A stretch of DNA of 50,358 nt from Hyphomicrobiaceae bacterium (GTDB taxonomy: Bacteria > Pseudomonadota > Alphaproteobacteria > Rhizobiales > Hyphomicrobiaceae): the NCBI GenBank assembly GCA_025359165.1, contig JANYHG010000025.1, forward strand, positions 1-50,358, read 5' to 3'. Positions 42,537 to 50,358 of the stretch are shown piece by piece. The notes under the pieces are model-generated. The model was given only the letters and a program-made list of their open reading frames with translations, did not search any database and was not told the DNA's origin. The translations under genes and the position numbers were made by a program. Numbering within the stretch: the first letter of the stretch is position 1; every line of letters starts with the position of its first letter.

Positions 42537-43306
42537 AATCGTTCTCCAGCCGTCCGGCGCGCGGCGCTCGGATGCAAAAGCCCAGCAATCGAACGAGCAA
42601 AGCGCAACACAACGCGCAAAACTGCGCAGAAACGCTGCAGCCGCAAGTCGACCGTGAACACTCAAAGAATTTACGAAGGTTTTACGCAACGCACAGAGCG
42701 CGAGATGTTCGCGATCCTGGGACAACACTGCGCATATACTGATGCGCGGTCACGCGGCGATGCACGATTACAAACTTGCCCGTGAAAACTTACGAGAAAC
42801 TCACGGCTGTCGTGCCCGACGAGAAGACTAATACACCCTCCGGAGTCACCGGCTCAAGAGGCAGCGAATCTTTACTGTTTGTTGACACCTCTAACGTGGC
42901 CGATTCGCCACAGACGAGGGCTCGCAAGGCCCGCACAATGGGCTGTTGACGGTTCCACAGTCGTATTGGAACCGTGATCACCCAGACAGCGTCGGTGGAT
43001 AAGTTGCGGTTTAACAGGAAGGAATCCGCTGCATGAGCGGTTCGCTGAGTGAGCACGGCGCTGGAAAGGCTGCAATTTTCACAGTCACAGATTCATTGAC
43101 AGCTCGAATGAGCGGCCTCATATCCCGTAATCATGATGACGGCTTGCAAATGTTTCGGCATGCGACGTCGACTGTCAGCGGAAACGCGGCAGCGACGATG
43201 AACCTGTGCACGCGCAGGTTCTCAGTGCATGCCGCGTCAAAACGCGGCATTATTTTTTTCGGCTCAGTCTCGGCTTTTCCAGCCGCCGCCAAAAAGGTCG
43301 TCATCG
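42537..43306. other. 770-nt non-coding stretch between gcrA and argD
   Basis: No supported gene was found. Five GANTC sites fall within 252 nt: GAGTC 42843, GAATC 42866, GATTC 42902, GAATC 43022 and GATTC 43090, where about one is expected. A minus-strand frame at 42790-43056 begins with GTG and has no recognised family. The right end holds two hairpins and a T-run described separately. The region may include promoters for gcrA and argD or a small RNA. Confidence 0.4.
43201..43259 (+). terminator. attenuator-like double hairpin with T-run upstream of argD
   Basis: AACCTG (43201-43206) pairs with CAGGTT (43215-43220). A second stem, ATGCCGCGT (43229-43237) with ACGCGGCAT (43242-43250), has a CAAA loop and is followed by TATTTTTTT. 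This has the look of a complete intrinsic terminator only 48 nt upstream of the argD start. It could end a small RNA or act as a conditional attenuator in the argD leader. Confidence 0.75.
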
Positions 43307-44557
43307 ATGTCTCAATCAACAGTAAAGCCAACCGCTGTCACTGCAGTAGCGCCAACCCATGTCATGCCGACCTACGCGCGCCAGGACGTCGTGTTCGAGC
43401 GCGGCGAGGGCGTGTGGCTCATCGACACCAAAGGCGAGCGTTATCTTGATTTCGCCTCCGGCGTCGCGGTCAACTCGCTAGGGCACGCCCATCCCAAGTT
43501 GATTGCGGCCTTGACCGCGCAGGCAGCCAAGCTTTGGCACACGTCGAACCTCTATCGTGTCGCCGGACAGGAAAGCCTCTCTGAACGCCTGTGCGCTGCC
43601 GCGCCCTGGGCCGATAAGGTTTTTTTCTGCAATTCCGGCGCGGAGGCCTGCGAGGGCGCGATCAAAACCGCGCGGCGCTATCATTTTGCCAACGGCAATC
43701 CACAGCGGACACGGATCATCACGTTCAAGGGTGCCTTCCACGGACGGACGTTGGCGACCATCGCTGCCGCGGGCAATGAGAAGTATCTGGAAGGCTTCGG
43801 TGAACCTGCACCAGGGTTTGATGTGCTGCCGTTCGGCGATCACGAGGCAATCGAGAAGGCGATCGGCCCCGAAACGGCTGCGATCATGATCGAACCGGTT
43901 CAAGGCGAGGGCGGCATCCGGCCCGTGCCGGTGCAATGCCTCAAAGGCCTGCGCGAGCTGTGCGACAAGCACGGCCTCCTGTTGATCTTCGACGAGGTCC
44001 AGTGCGGCATCGGCCGCACCGGAAAATTGTTCGCCTACGAATGGGCGGGTATTGCGCCTGATATCATGGCGATCGCCAAGGGCATCGGCGGCGGCTTCCC
44101 GGTCGGCGCGTTTCTCGCGTCGGCGGAGGCCGCGAAAGGAATGGTACCAGGCACGCACGGCTCGACTTTTGGCGGCAACCCGTTGGCCATGGCTGTCGGC
44201 AACGCAGTGCTGGACGAGGTGCTGTCGCCGGGCTTCCTCGACCATGTGCAGAAAGTGGCCCTACGGTTCAAGCAATCGCTGGCATCGTTGAAAGACGAAT
44301 TCCCCGACATGATCGAGGAAATTCGCGGTGCCGGCCTGCTGATGGGTGTGCGCTTCAAAGCATCGACACCGTCCGGAGACGTGGTGAAGGCGTGCACGGC
44401 CGAGAAATTTCTCACCGTCGGCGCTGGCGACAACGTCGTGCGCGTCATGCCGCCGTTGAATATTTCCGAAGCGGAGATAGGCGAGGCGGTCATGCGGCTG
44501 TCGAAGGCGCTGAAGCGCGTCGCGTCTGATCAGGCGCAGGTCAAATCGAAGGCTTGA
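43307..44557 (+). CDS. argD: acetylornithine aminotransferase
   Basis: This PLP enzyme makes N-acetylornithine from N-acetylglutamate semialdehyde in arginine synthesis and can also serve lysine synthesis. The 416-residue product has [80 protein letters not shown] and PLP Lys258 in [16 protein letters not shown]. The ATG at 43307 follows AAGG, and the frame extends upstream through the attenuator hairpin, which argues against earlier starts. argF follows 64 nt downstream. Confidence 0.94.
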   Translation: MSQSTVKPTAVTAVAPTHVMPTYARQDVVFERGEGVWLIDTKGERYLDFASGVAVNSLGHAHPKLIAALTAQAAKLWHTSNLYRVAGQESLSERLCAAAPWADKVFFCNSGAEACEGAIKTARRYHFANGNPQRTRIITFKGAFHGRTLATIAAAGNEKYLEGFGEPAPGFDVLPFGDHEAIEKAIGPETAAIMIEPVQGEGGIRPVPVQCLKGLRELCDKHGLLLIFDEVQCGIGRTGKLFAYEWAGIAPDIMAIAKGIGGGFPVGAFLASAEAAKGMVPGTHGSTFGGNPLAMAVGNAVLDEVLSPGFLDHVQKVALRFKQSLASLKDEFPDMIEEIRGAGLLMGVRFKASTPSGDVVKACTAEKFLTVGAGDNVVRVMPPLNISEAEIGEAVMRLSKALKRVASDQAQVKSKA

Positions 44558-44621
44558 TACATTCACACCGGTGCGCGTGCCGACAGATGCGCGCACCGCG
44601 CCTACTCCTTGGACAATTGTG

Positions 44622-45572
44622 ATGCCGCTCAATAGTAAGCCGATAGTCCGCAACGTGCGGCATTTTATCGACCTCAGCGATCTCGACGGCACCACTTTGC
44701 GCCGCGTGGTGGACATGGCGCATGCCATGAAAGCCGCAGGCAAGCGACCACCGCCGGAGCTGAAGCCGGAGGGCATCGAGGACGCGATTCTGGTGATGAT
44801 CTTCGAGAAGCAATCGACGCGAACGCGACTTTCCTTCGATGTCGCGATGCGCCAACTCGGTGGACAGACCGTCGGTCTCAACGCCGCCGACACCCAGCTC
44901 GGACGTGGCGAGCCTTTGTCTGACACGGCGAAGGTGCTCTCGCGCTATTGCGATGCCATGATGTTGCGCGTCAACGACCACACCACGCTGACGGAACTGG
45001 CGGCACACGCGTCCATCCCGGTCGTCAACGGGCTGTCGGACCTCTCACATCCCTGCCAGATCGTTGCCGATCTGATGACCTTCGAAGAGTCGCGCGGGCC
45101 GATCAAAGGCGCGACCGTTGCCTGGACGGGCGACGGCAATAATGTCGCCGCATCGTGGGTTCACGCAGCGACACGGCTCGGCTTCAAACTTCGTCTCGCA
45201 TGCCCCCCCCAGCTCAATCCCGAGCGAGCGGTGCTGGACTGGGCGAAGGCCGAGGGCGGTGCCGTCGAACTAACCGACGACGCCGGTGCAGCCGTTGCCG
45301 ACGCTGACTGCGTCGTAACCGACACATGGGTGTCGATGGGCCAGGCCGATGCGCCCAAGCGCAAGCAACTGCTCGGACCCTATTCGGTCGACGACAAACT
45401 GATGGCCCAAGCGAAGAAAGACGCCATCTTCATGCATTGCCTCCCGGCCTATCGTGGGCACGAGGTGTCTGCGTCCGTCATCGACGGCCCGCAGTCCGTG
45501 GTGTGGGACGAGGCGGAAAATCGCCTCCACGCGCAAAAGGCGATCCTGGCCTGGTGCCTCGGCGTGAATTGA
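44622..45572 (+). CDS. argF: ornithine carbamoyltransferase
   Basis: This enzyme forms citrulline from ornithine and carbamoyl phosphate, the next but one arginine step after ArgD. The 316-residue product has the carbamoyl-phosphate motif STRTR at 65-69, SHPCQ in the domain hinge, DTWVSMGQ, and the ornithine-site HCLP with Cys273 (MHCLPAYRGHEV). The ATG at 44622 gives MPLNSKPIVRNVRHFIDLSD. The argD-argF pair is the common alphaproteobacterial arrangement. Confidence 0.96.
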   Translation: MPLNSKPIVRNVRHFIDLSDLDGTTLRRVVDMAHAMKAAGKRPPPELKPEGIEDAILVMIFEKQSTRTRLSFDVAMRQLGGQTVGLNAADTQLGRGEPLSDTAKVLSRYCDAMMLRVNDHTTLTELAAHASIPVVNGLSDLSHPCQIVADLMTFEESRGPIKGATVAWTGDGNNVAASWVHAATRLGFKLRLACPPQLNPERAVLDWAKAEGGAVELTDDAGAAVADADCVVTDTWVSMGQADAPKRKQLLGPYSVDDKLMAQAKKDAIFMHCLPAYRGHEVSASVIDGPQSVVWDEAENRLHAQKAILAWCLGVN

Positions 45573-45589
45573 GCACATCCGCTGCGGCT

Positions 45590-46063
45590 TTACGCCCGCC
45601 GCTTAATAGCCTGCACGGCCGTTTCCAACGCTTCCAGAAACCGTGAACGATCCTGCTTGGTGAAGCTGGCGTTGTAGGTCGTCGCCACGCCGGTCTCGCG
45701 CAACTGCGCCATCAGATTGCGCGTGGCCAGCGTCATCCCGATGTTGTTGGCATTGAAGGGCTTGCCATTGTGATTGAGCACGCTTGCACCCTTGGGCACG
45801 CACCGCGAGGCCAGCGGTATGTCCGAAGTGATGACGACATCGCGCGCGCCGGCACGTTCGGCGATCCAGTCGTCGGCGACATCGGGCCCTTCAGGCACGA
45901 CCACACGCTTGAAAAGATCACCCTCCGGCAAGCGCATCCAGGCGTTGGCGACGAAGTGCGTGACAAGTCCGTGCCGGGTGGCAACCCGCGCCACCTCGTC
46001 CTTCACGGGACACGCGTCGGCGTCGACGTAGATCTCGCTGGGCGCTTGCGCTGCTGTTGTCAT
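45590..46063 (-). CDS. UPF0178 (YaiI/YqxD) family protein
   Basis: The 157-residue product is of the DUF188 family, related to the PIN/NYN-like nuclease fold. It has IYVDADACPVKDEV at the N-terminus, DDWIAERAGARDVVITSDIPLASRCVPKGASVLNHNGKPF, and a C-terminal NASFTKQDRSRFLEALE. The conserved Asp residues suggest metal-dependent chemistry, but no activity is established. It is convergent with argF, with 17 nt between the stops. Confidence 0.9.
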   Translation of the reverse strand: MTTAAQAPSEIYVDADACPVKDEVARVATRHGLVTHFVANAWMRLPEGDLFKRVVVPEGPDVADDWIAERAGARDVVITSDIPLASRCVPKGASVLNHNGKPFNANNIGMTLATRNLMAQLRETGVATTYNASFTKQDRSRFLEALETAVQAIKRRA

Positions 46064-46094
46064 GGCGGAGAGTGTCGATGCAATCGCGTTCGGG

Positions 46095-46751
46095 TCAAGC
46101 TGGTTCCTGGTCGCGCGCCGCCATCATGGTCTTGAATGCAGGTCGTGCATGACACGCCGTCAGCCAGGTTTTCACGCGCGGTGCGGCTTCGAACAGTTCG
46201 GGCGCCGGCAGGGCATAGCGAATGATTTCGGCTACGTTGAGGTCGGCGACGGTAAAACGATCGCCGACGAGGTATCCCGATTTAGCCAGCGCACCATCGA
46301 GAACGGCGAACGGTCCGCGAAGCGCAGCTACGGCGGCATCGGCAATTTCGGGGTTGCGCTCCGCAATCGGTTTGGCCAGCCGATGATAAAGAATATTGAG
46401 CGCATGCGTTTCGACCGACGTCGCAGCCCACAGCGACCATTGCGCCATCAAGCCTTCTTCAGCGACGGTCGCGGGTGCGAGCGGTCCGCCATACTTGCGC
46501 GCGAGGTACAGATTGATCGCCAGGCTTTCGTGCATGACGAAATCGCCATCGGCGATCGACGGAATCTGCCCGGCGGGATTGATCTTTCGAAACGCCGGCG
46601 AGTTCGTGTTGTAAGGCGCATCCGCAGCGTCGGCATCGGCCAAGCGGTAGCTTTGAATGACCGGGACGTGCTCGAACGCGACGCCGAGATCGTGCGCCAA
46701 CCAGATGTTGCGCGATGCCCGAGAGCGATAAACTCCATAGATTTTTAGCAT
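46095..46751 (-). CDS. glutathione S-transferase family protein
   Basis: The 218-residue product has the thioredoxin-like N-domain (MLKIYGVYRSRASRNIWLAHDLGVAFEHVPV, with Ser/Arg at the likely glutathione-activating position and the cis-Pro region INPAGQIPSIADGDFVMHESLAI). The helical C-domain follows (YLVGDRFTVADLNVAEIIRYAL, the N-capping box). The ATG at 46751 follows GGAG, and the frame upstream to 46931 overlaps the RTX gene region and is rejected. Confidence 0.9.
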   Translation of the reverse strand: MLKIYGVYRSRASRNIWLAHDLGVAFEHVPVIQSYRLADADAADAPYNTNSPAFRKINPAGQIPSIADGDFVMHESLAINLYLARKYGGPLAPATVAEEGLMAQWSLWAATSVETHALNILYHRLAKPIAERNPEIADAAVAALRGPFAVLDGALAKSGYLVGDRFTVADLNVAEIIRYALPAPELFEAAPRVKTWLTACHARPAFKTMMAARDQEPA

Positions 46752-46884
46752 GCTTGCTCCGCGCCGTGAGATCCATTCCGTGAGCAAGTCTAATTTCGGC
46801 ACGCATGTCAACGACGGGACGACATGCCGAAAGCCGGCGCGACGTGAAATGCCGCACCGGCTGGTCGTGTGTCGAGGCGAGCGC

Positions 46885-47943
46885 TTACAGCAGCGGGCTC
46901 GACGGCGCAGCGTTGAGGCCGATGTCGGCAAGCGACAAGTGATGATGATCGGCGCCTACGTCGTTGACGTCGGTGCCAGCCAGTTTCAGCAATGAAACCC
47001 ACTTGTTGTGCTCGAGGGCTTGCAGCATTGCGGAATGCGTGCCGTCGGCGCTGGTGGTGTCGACGAAACGAAACTCGGCATTTGCGTCGGAATGACCCTT
47101 CATAAAGTCTGACACATCGACCTTGTCGACGCCCGCATCGAAGCCGGCGAAGGTCTTGACACTGCCGTCGGCGATGTCCTTTTTGGCGATGATGTAGGTG
47201 TCGACGCCCGTGCCGCCAACGAGCGTATCGTTGCCGAGACCGCCGCGAAACGTGTTGTCGGCACCGCCGCTGATGAACGTGTTGTCGTTGCGATCGCCGA
47301 CGACGTTGTCGGTTCCGGTTGCGGTACCGAGCACCACTTCAAAGCCCGAAACCGTCTCAGAGTTCATTGCACCCCCGCTGCCGACGGTGGCCGTGTGCTT
47401 GCCGAGATTGATGTCGAGATTGCCCTTCATGAGTGAGTAGTCGAGCACGTCCACACCTGAACCGCCCGACATCACGTCGTTGCCGGAACTGACCAGAATA
47501 TAGTCGTTGCCCGACCCACCGTTGATGGTGTCGTTACCTGCGCCGCCGAACAGGATGTCGTTGCCGGTACCGCCGACGAGCACGTCGTCGCCGTGACCAC
47601 CCGACATGACGTCGTTGCCGCTGTTGCCGAACAGAACGTCGTTGCCTTTGCCGCCGAACACGCCGTCGTCATTCTTGCCGCCGGAAATCCAGTCGTTGCC
47701 CATGCCGCCGTAAAGCACGTCGTTGCCGACGCTGCCGAACAGCACGTCGCTGCCGGTGCCGCCATAGACGGTGTCGTTGCCGCGATCGGCCCAGACATAG
47801 TCGTTGCCTGCGCCTGCCAGAATGGTGTCGTCGAGCTTGCCGCCGACGACGTGATCGTCGCCCGCCATCGCCTTGATCATATTAGGGTCGTTCTGGTCGC
47901 CGACGAGTGTGTCGATCAATTTGGTTCCGAGGAGGGTTGCCAT
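46885..47943 (-). CDS. RTX-like calcium-binding protein, copy 2
   Basis: The 352-residue product contains a long run of nonapeptide GGxGxDx repeats from about residue 28 to 165 (GGTGSDVLFGSVGNDVLYGG and similar) that fold into a calcium-binding beta-roll. A second short block lies near 220-250. The C-terminal region (FAGFDAGVDKVDVSDFMKGHS...LKLAGTDVNDVGADHHHLSLADIGLN) resembles type I secretion target domains and matches copy 1. There is no catalytic domain. The start at 47943 gives MATLLGTKLIDTLVGDQ, without a strong ribosome site. Confidence 0.88.
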   Translation of the reverse strand: MATLLGTKLIDTLVGDQNDPNMIKAMAGDDHVVGGKLDDTILAGAGNDYVWADRGNDTVYGGTGSDVLFGSVGNDVLYGGMGNDWISGGKNDDGVFGGKGNDVLFGNSGNDVMSGGHGDDVLVGGTGNDILFGGAGNDTINGGSGNDYILVSSGNDVMSGGSGVDVLDYSLMKGNLDINLGKHTATVGSGGAMNSETVSGFEVVLGTATGTDNVVGDRNDNTFISGGADNTFRGGLGNDTLVGGTGVDTYIIAKKDIADGSVKTFAGFDAGVDKVDVSDFMKGHSDANAEFRFVDTTSADGTHSAMLQALEHNKWVSLLKLAGTDVNDVGADHHHLSLADIGLNAAPSSPLL

Positions 47944-48259
47944 TGTTTTGAAGTCCTGCCTGACGTTCGTGTTTGCTGCCTTCGTCGCTGCGCGTGTCTT
48001 TGGTCCGGTATCGAACGTCCGGCCGCTTCGTTTTTATTCGAAAGCACCCACGCTGCTTCACGACACGTTCAGAATGACGTCCGGCACTTGCGGAAGTGCT
48101 TATTATGATGATTCAAATTGAAATGAATTCGACTGGAAAAAGTGAGCTATCGCGACGCTTTAGCTGATATCCAGGGCTTCCACCCGGCATGAAAAGCCTG
48201 TATTTGCTGGGTCGCGTGCCGGAAATTTACCTATAAATTGGCACGCATCCGAGGTTCCT
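47944..48259. other. 316-nt divergent spacer between RTX copy 2 and rlmN
   Basis: This gap should contain both promoters. It has an AT-rich section around 48100-48130 and a small hairpin, GCACTT (48084-48089) with AAGTGC (48094-48099). No gene was recognised. Confidence 0.35.
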
Positions 48260-49498
48260 GTGCTCGAAACACTCACGACGCCCAAATTTGAAATCGACGT
48301 TAATGCCGGCACCAATAGCTTGGCGGGGCTTGATCGTGCGGCTTTGGCCACAGCCCTCGGCTCCGTCGGCGTGCCGGAGCGGCAGCAGCGGATGCGGGTA
48401 GCGCAGCTCTGGGGCTGGCTCTACGTTCGCGGCGTCACCCGGTTTGAGCAGATGACCGACGTCTCGAAAGATTTGCGCGGCGCGCTGGCTGCGTCGTTCA
48501 CCCTCGACCGTCCGGAAATCGTCGCAGAGCAGGTGTCCGTCGACGGCACACGCAAGTGGTTGATGCGGCTGCCCAAACGCGGACATGAAAAACGCGCCCC
48601 GGAAGTCGAAACGGTATACATTCCCGAGGCCGACCGGGGCACGCTCTGCATCTCGAGTCAGGTCGGGTGCACCCTGACCTGCTCGTTCTGCCACACCGGC
48701 ACGCAGAAGCTGGTCCGTAACCTCGAGCACCAGGAGATCGTGGCGCAGATCCTGCTGGCACGCGATCGCATCGGCGACTGGCCGGGCGCAGCACCCGCAG
48801 GCGACCCGCGCTTGCTGCCGGTCGGTGACCGCAAGATCACCAACATCGTGCTGATGGGCATGGGTGAACCACTTTACAACTTCGACAACGTGCGGCGCGC
48901 CATGAGCGTAGCGGCCGATGGCGAAGGGCTATCCGTCTCCAAGCGTCGCATAACGCTGTCGACATCGGGCGTCGTGCCGGAGATCGAACGCTGGGGTCGT
49001 GAAGCGCAGACCATGCTGGCCATCTCGCTGCACGCCACGCGCGACGAGTTGCGCGACGAACTCGTGCCGATCAACAAACGCTATCCAATCGCCGAACTGA
49101 TGGCTGCATGCCGCAATTACCCCGGCGTTTCGAACGCCCGCCGCATTACATTCGAATACGTGATGCTGAAAGGCATCAACGACAGTTTGGTCGACGCCCG
49201 TGCCCTGGTTAAATTGCTGGCGGGAATTCCCGCCAAAATCAACCTGATCCCGTTCAATCCGTGGCCGGGAACGCGATATGAATGTTCGGAGTGGGGCCAG
49301 ATCGAAAAATTCGCCGATTACGTCAATGCTGCGGGTTACGCGAGTCCGGTACGAACACCCCGCGGACGCGATATTCTGGCGGCCTGCGGACAACTGAAAA
49401 GCGAAAGCACGAAGCTGCGCGCCAGCGAGAGAAACGCTCCTGCGGCGACTCTTTCCAACCAAGGCGTGGCGGATATGCCAACGCCGCCAGCGGAGTAA
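48260..49498 (+). CDS. rlmN: 23S rRNA (adenine2503-C2)-methyltransferase RlmN
   Basis: This radical-SAM enzyme methylates C2 of A2503 in 23S rRNA and A37 in some tRNAs. The 412-residue product has the cluster motif CTLTCSFC (Cys137, Cys141, Cys144), [13 protein letters not shown], the [10 protein letters not shown] and [22 protein letters not shown] stretches, and Cys376 (ILAACGQL), the methyl-carrying cysteine. The start is GTG at 48260 with GAGG 5 nt upstream. The C-terminal 25 residues after the conserved core are low-complexity. Confidence 0.96.
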   Translation: MLETLTTPKFEIDVNAGTNSLAGLDRAALATALGSVGVPERQQRMRVAQLWGWLYVRGVTRFEQMTDVSKDLRGALAASFTLDRPEIVAEQVSVDGTRKWLMRLPKRGHEKRAPEVETVYIPEADRGTLCISSQVGCTLTCSFCHTGTQKLVRNLEHQEIVAQILLARDRIGDWPGAAPAGDPRLLPVGDRKITNIVLMGMGEPLYNFDNVRRAMSVAADGEGLSVSKRRITLSTSGVVPEIERWGREAQTMLAISLHATRDELRDELVPINKRYPIAELMAACRNYPGVSNARRITFEYVMLKGINDSLVDARALVKLLAGIPAKINLIPFNPWPGTRYECSEWGQIEKFADYVNAAGYASPVRTPRGRDILAACGQLKSESTKLRASERNAPAATLSNQGVADMPTPPAE

Positions 49499-49586
49499 TT
49501 AACCTCGCTCGCATTTGGCGTTGAGTTATTCGTGCCGAGCGGCTTAGATCGTTTCAAGATGTCTGCGTTGTTGAGAGGATGAAGAA

Positions 49587-50102
49587 ATGAACATGGGTAC
49601 AATTTTTCGCGTGGTGCTGGGCTATTTGATCGCGTGCTTTGCTGCGGGCTTGACGACGGTGCTGTTCGCCTGGACACCGGCCGACCTGTCCAACATGAAC
49701 GGCGACCTGGCAAACGATAAACTCGCGCTGGCAATGCCCGTCGCGACCCAAATCGCGTTGTTCTCGGCACCGTTCGCGTTGGCTGCCATCGCTTACGGTG
49801 AGTGGCGCCGCTGGCGCGATTGGGCGTTCTACTCGGCAACCGGGATGGCGATCGCTTTGTTGGGCTACCTGGCCCAGTACCAGAGCGAAGGCCCTTCGCC
49901 GGCTTGGTCGATCGCTTCGAGCAACTATCCGCTGATTGCCTTTCTGACGAGCGGCTTCATCGGTGGGTTGGCCTATTGGATTTTCTCGGGTCGTTTGGCG
50001 GCCATGCGTCCAGCTCACTCGGCGCCAGTTACGAACCGTACCACGGTCACCAACGGCAAGCAGCCGACCAACACCAATCAGCCGAAGGCCCAGCGCTCCT
50101 GA
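49587..50102 (+). CDS. membrane protein of unknown function, about four helices
   Basis: The 171-residue product has four hydrophobic segments: VVLGYLIACFAAGLTTVLFAW, MPVATQIALFSAPFALAAIAYG, WAFYSATGMAIALLGYLAQY and YPLIAFLTSGFIGGLAYWIFSG. It ends in a polar Thr/Asn-rich tail (APVTNRTTVTNGKQPTNTNQPK). It is not recognised. The first Met has a purine-rich site (AGAGGATGAAGAA) upstream. Confidence 0.75.
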   Translation: MNMGTIFRVVLGYLIACFAAGLTTVLFAWTPADLSNMNGDLANDKLALAMPVATQIALFSAPFALAAIAYGEWRRWRDWAFYSATGMAIALLGYLAQYQSEGPSPAWSIASSNYPLIAFLTSGFIGGLAYWIFSGRLAAMRPAHSAPVTNRTTVTNGKQPTNTNQPKAQRS

Positions 50103-50135
50103 GCTCTGAGGCTTCCGGCAGGTCATTGTTAAAAA

Positions 50136-50170
50136 AGAAGGCCGCAACGGTAACGCCGTCGCGGCCTTCT
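50136..50170. terminator. bidirectional hairpin terminator
   Basis: AGAAGGCCGC (50136-50145) pairs perfectly with GCGGCCTTCT (50161-50170), with an inner ACGG/CCGT stem in the loop. Six A precede it, giving a T-run on the minus strand, so it chiefly terminates the partial gene to the right. Confidence 0.8.
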
Positions 50171-50205
50171 CGATGTTCGGGTGCGTCCAGTGCGGCGCGG
50201 GCAGC

Positions 50206-50358
50206 TTACTTCTTAGCGGCCGGCGCGCTTGGTGTAACCGGGGCTGGCGTTACAGCGGTCTTGGCAGCGCTGCCGGCTTTGGCGAGCGCGTCGGCGGTCG
50301 TCTTCTTCGCGTCGGCTGCCTTTTTGGCAACGCCTGCGACCTTGCGGCAATAGGCCTT
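50206..50358 (-). CDS. C-terminal end of a Lys/Ala-rich protein (partial)
   Basis: The last 50 codons of a minus-strand gene enter from the right edge: KAYCRKVAGVAKKAADAKKTTADALAKAG, then SAAKTAVTPAPVTPSAPAAKK and TAA. The Lys/Ala/Pro-rich, low-complexity composition suggests a secreted or nucleoid-type basic tail. The family cannot be told from this part. A strong terminator follows 36 nt after the stop. Confidence 0.6.
   Translation of the reverse strand, partial: KAYCRKVAGVAKKAADAKKTTADALAKAGSAAKTAVTPAPVTPSAPAAKK

Noticed and set aside
42790-43056. 88-codon minus-strand frame between gcrA and argD
   Set aside because: The GTG start lacks a ribosome site and the protein has no recognisable domain; it also covers most GANTC sites, which look regulatory.
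46885-47943. Long run of similar short DNA units (GTCGTTGCC-type), first taken for a tandem repeat or CRISPR-like array
   Set aside because: The period is 27 nt, equal to nine codons, and the frame codes for RTX nonapeptides; there are no unique spacers between identical repeats.

Overview
The window looks like a chromosomal segment of an alphaproteobacterium, probably of the order Hyphomicrobiales (Rhizobiales) or a close relative. The markers are GcrA and GapR (DUF2312), which are largely restricted to this class, a phasin, DUF3597 and extensin-like proteins, and a strong G+C bias in the genes. The genus cannot be fixed from the sequence alone. No rRNA, tRNA, CRISPR array, transposase or phage gene was seen.

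Layout. 0.2-6.4 kb (minus strand): topoisomerase IV subunit ParE, a DUF1116 protein (AllG-like), the nucleoid protein GapR, a broken Flp pilin gene, dUTPase, a DUF3597 protein and AlkB. 6.6-9.9 kb: dnaK-dnaJ. 10.0-11.0 kb: a compositionally different two-gene insert coding for a protein with the HEPN RNase motif (RNHCAH) and an unknown acidic partner. This is the best candidate for an undescribed toxin-antitoxin or defence module. 11.3-15.2 kb: an L,D-transpeptidase, an extensin-like protein, a HAD phosphatase, a PhnA domain protein and a ThiF/MoeB-like E1 enzyme.

15.7-33.6 kb is an aromatic-acid island in two converging arms. The plus arm holds indolepyruvate oxidoreductase genes iorA-iorB and a complete branched-chain-type ABC importer (binding protein, two permeases, two ATPases). 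The minus arm holds benzoate-CoA ligase, boxC, a DUF305 protein, boxB, a tannase/feruloyl-esterase-like hydrolase, boxA and a VOC protein. Together these encode uptake of an organic acid, activation of benzoate to benzoyl-CoA, epoxidation by BoxAB and ring opening by BoxC. A TGCA-N6-TGCA palindrome upstream of boxC matches the known BoxR/BzdR type of operator, although no boxR or boxD gene lies in the window. The arms meet at a pair of hairpin repeats that also occur at the left edge of the window.

33.7-41.9 kb: a class III aminotransferase, PdxH (which makes its PLP cofactor), small secreted or membrane proteins, an RTX-like calcium-binding protein, an SDR oxidoreductase, a Pif1-like helicase, a phasin with a palindromic operator candidate, and a GNAT acetyltransferase. 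41.9-50.4 kb: gcrA, a long non-coding stretch rich in GANTC sites that ends in an attenuator-like hairpin, argD-argF, a UPF0178 protein, a glutathione S-transferase, a second RTX protein whose C-terminus matches the first, rlmN, a four-helix membrane protein, and the 3' end of a Lys/Ala-rich protein.
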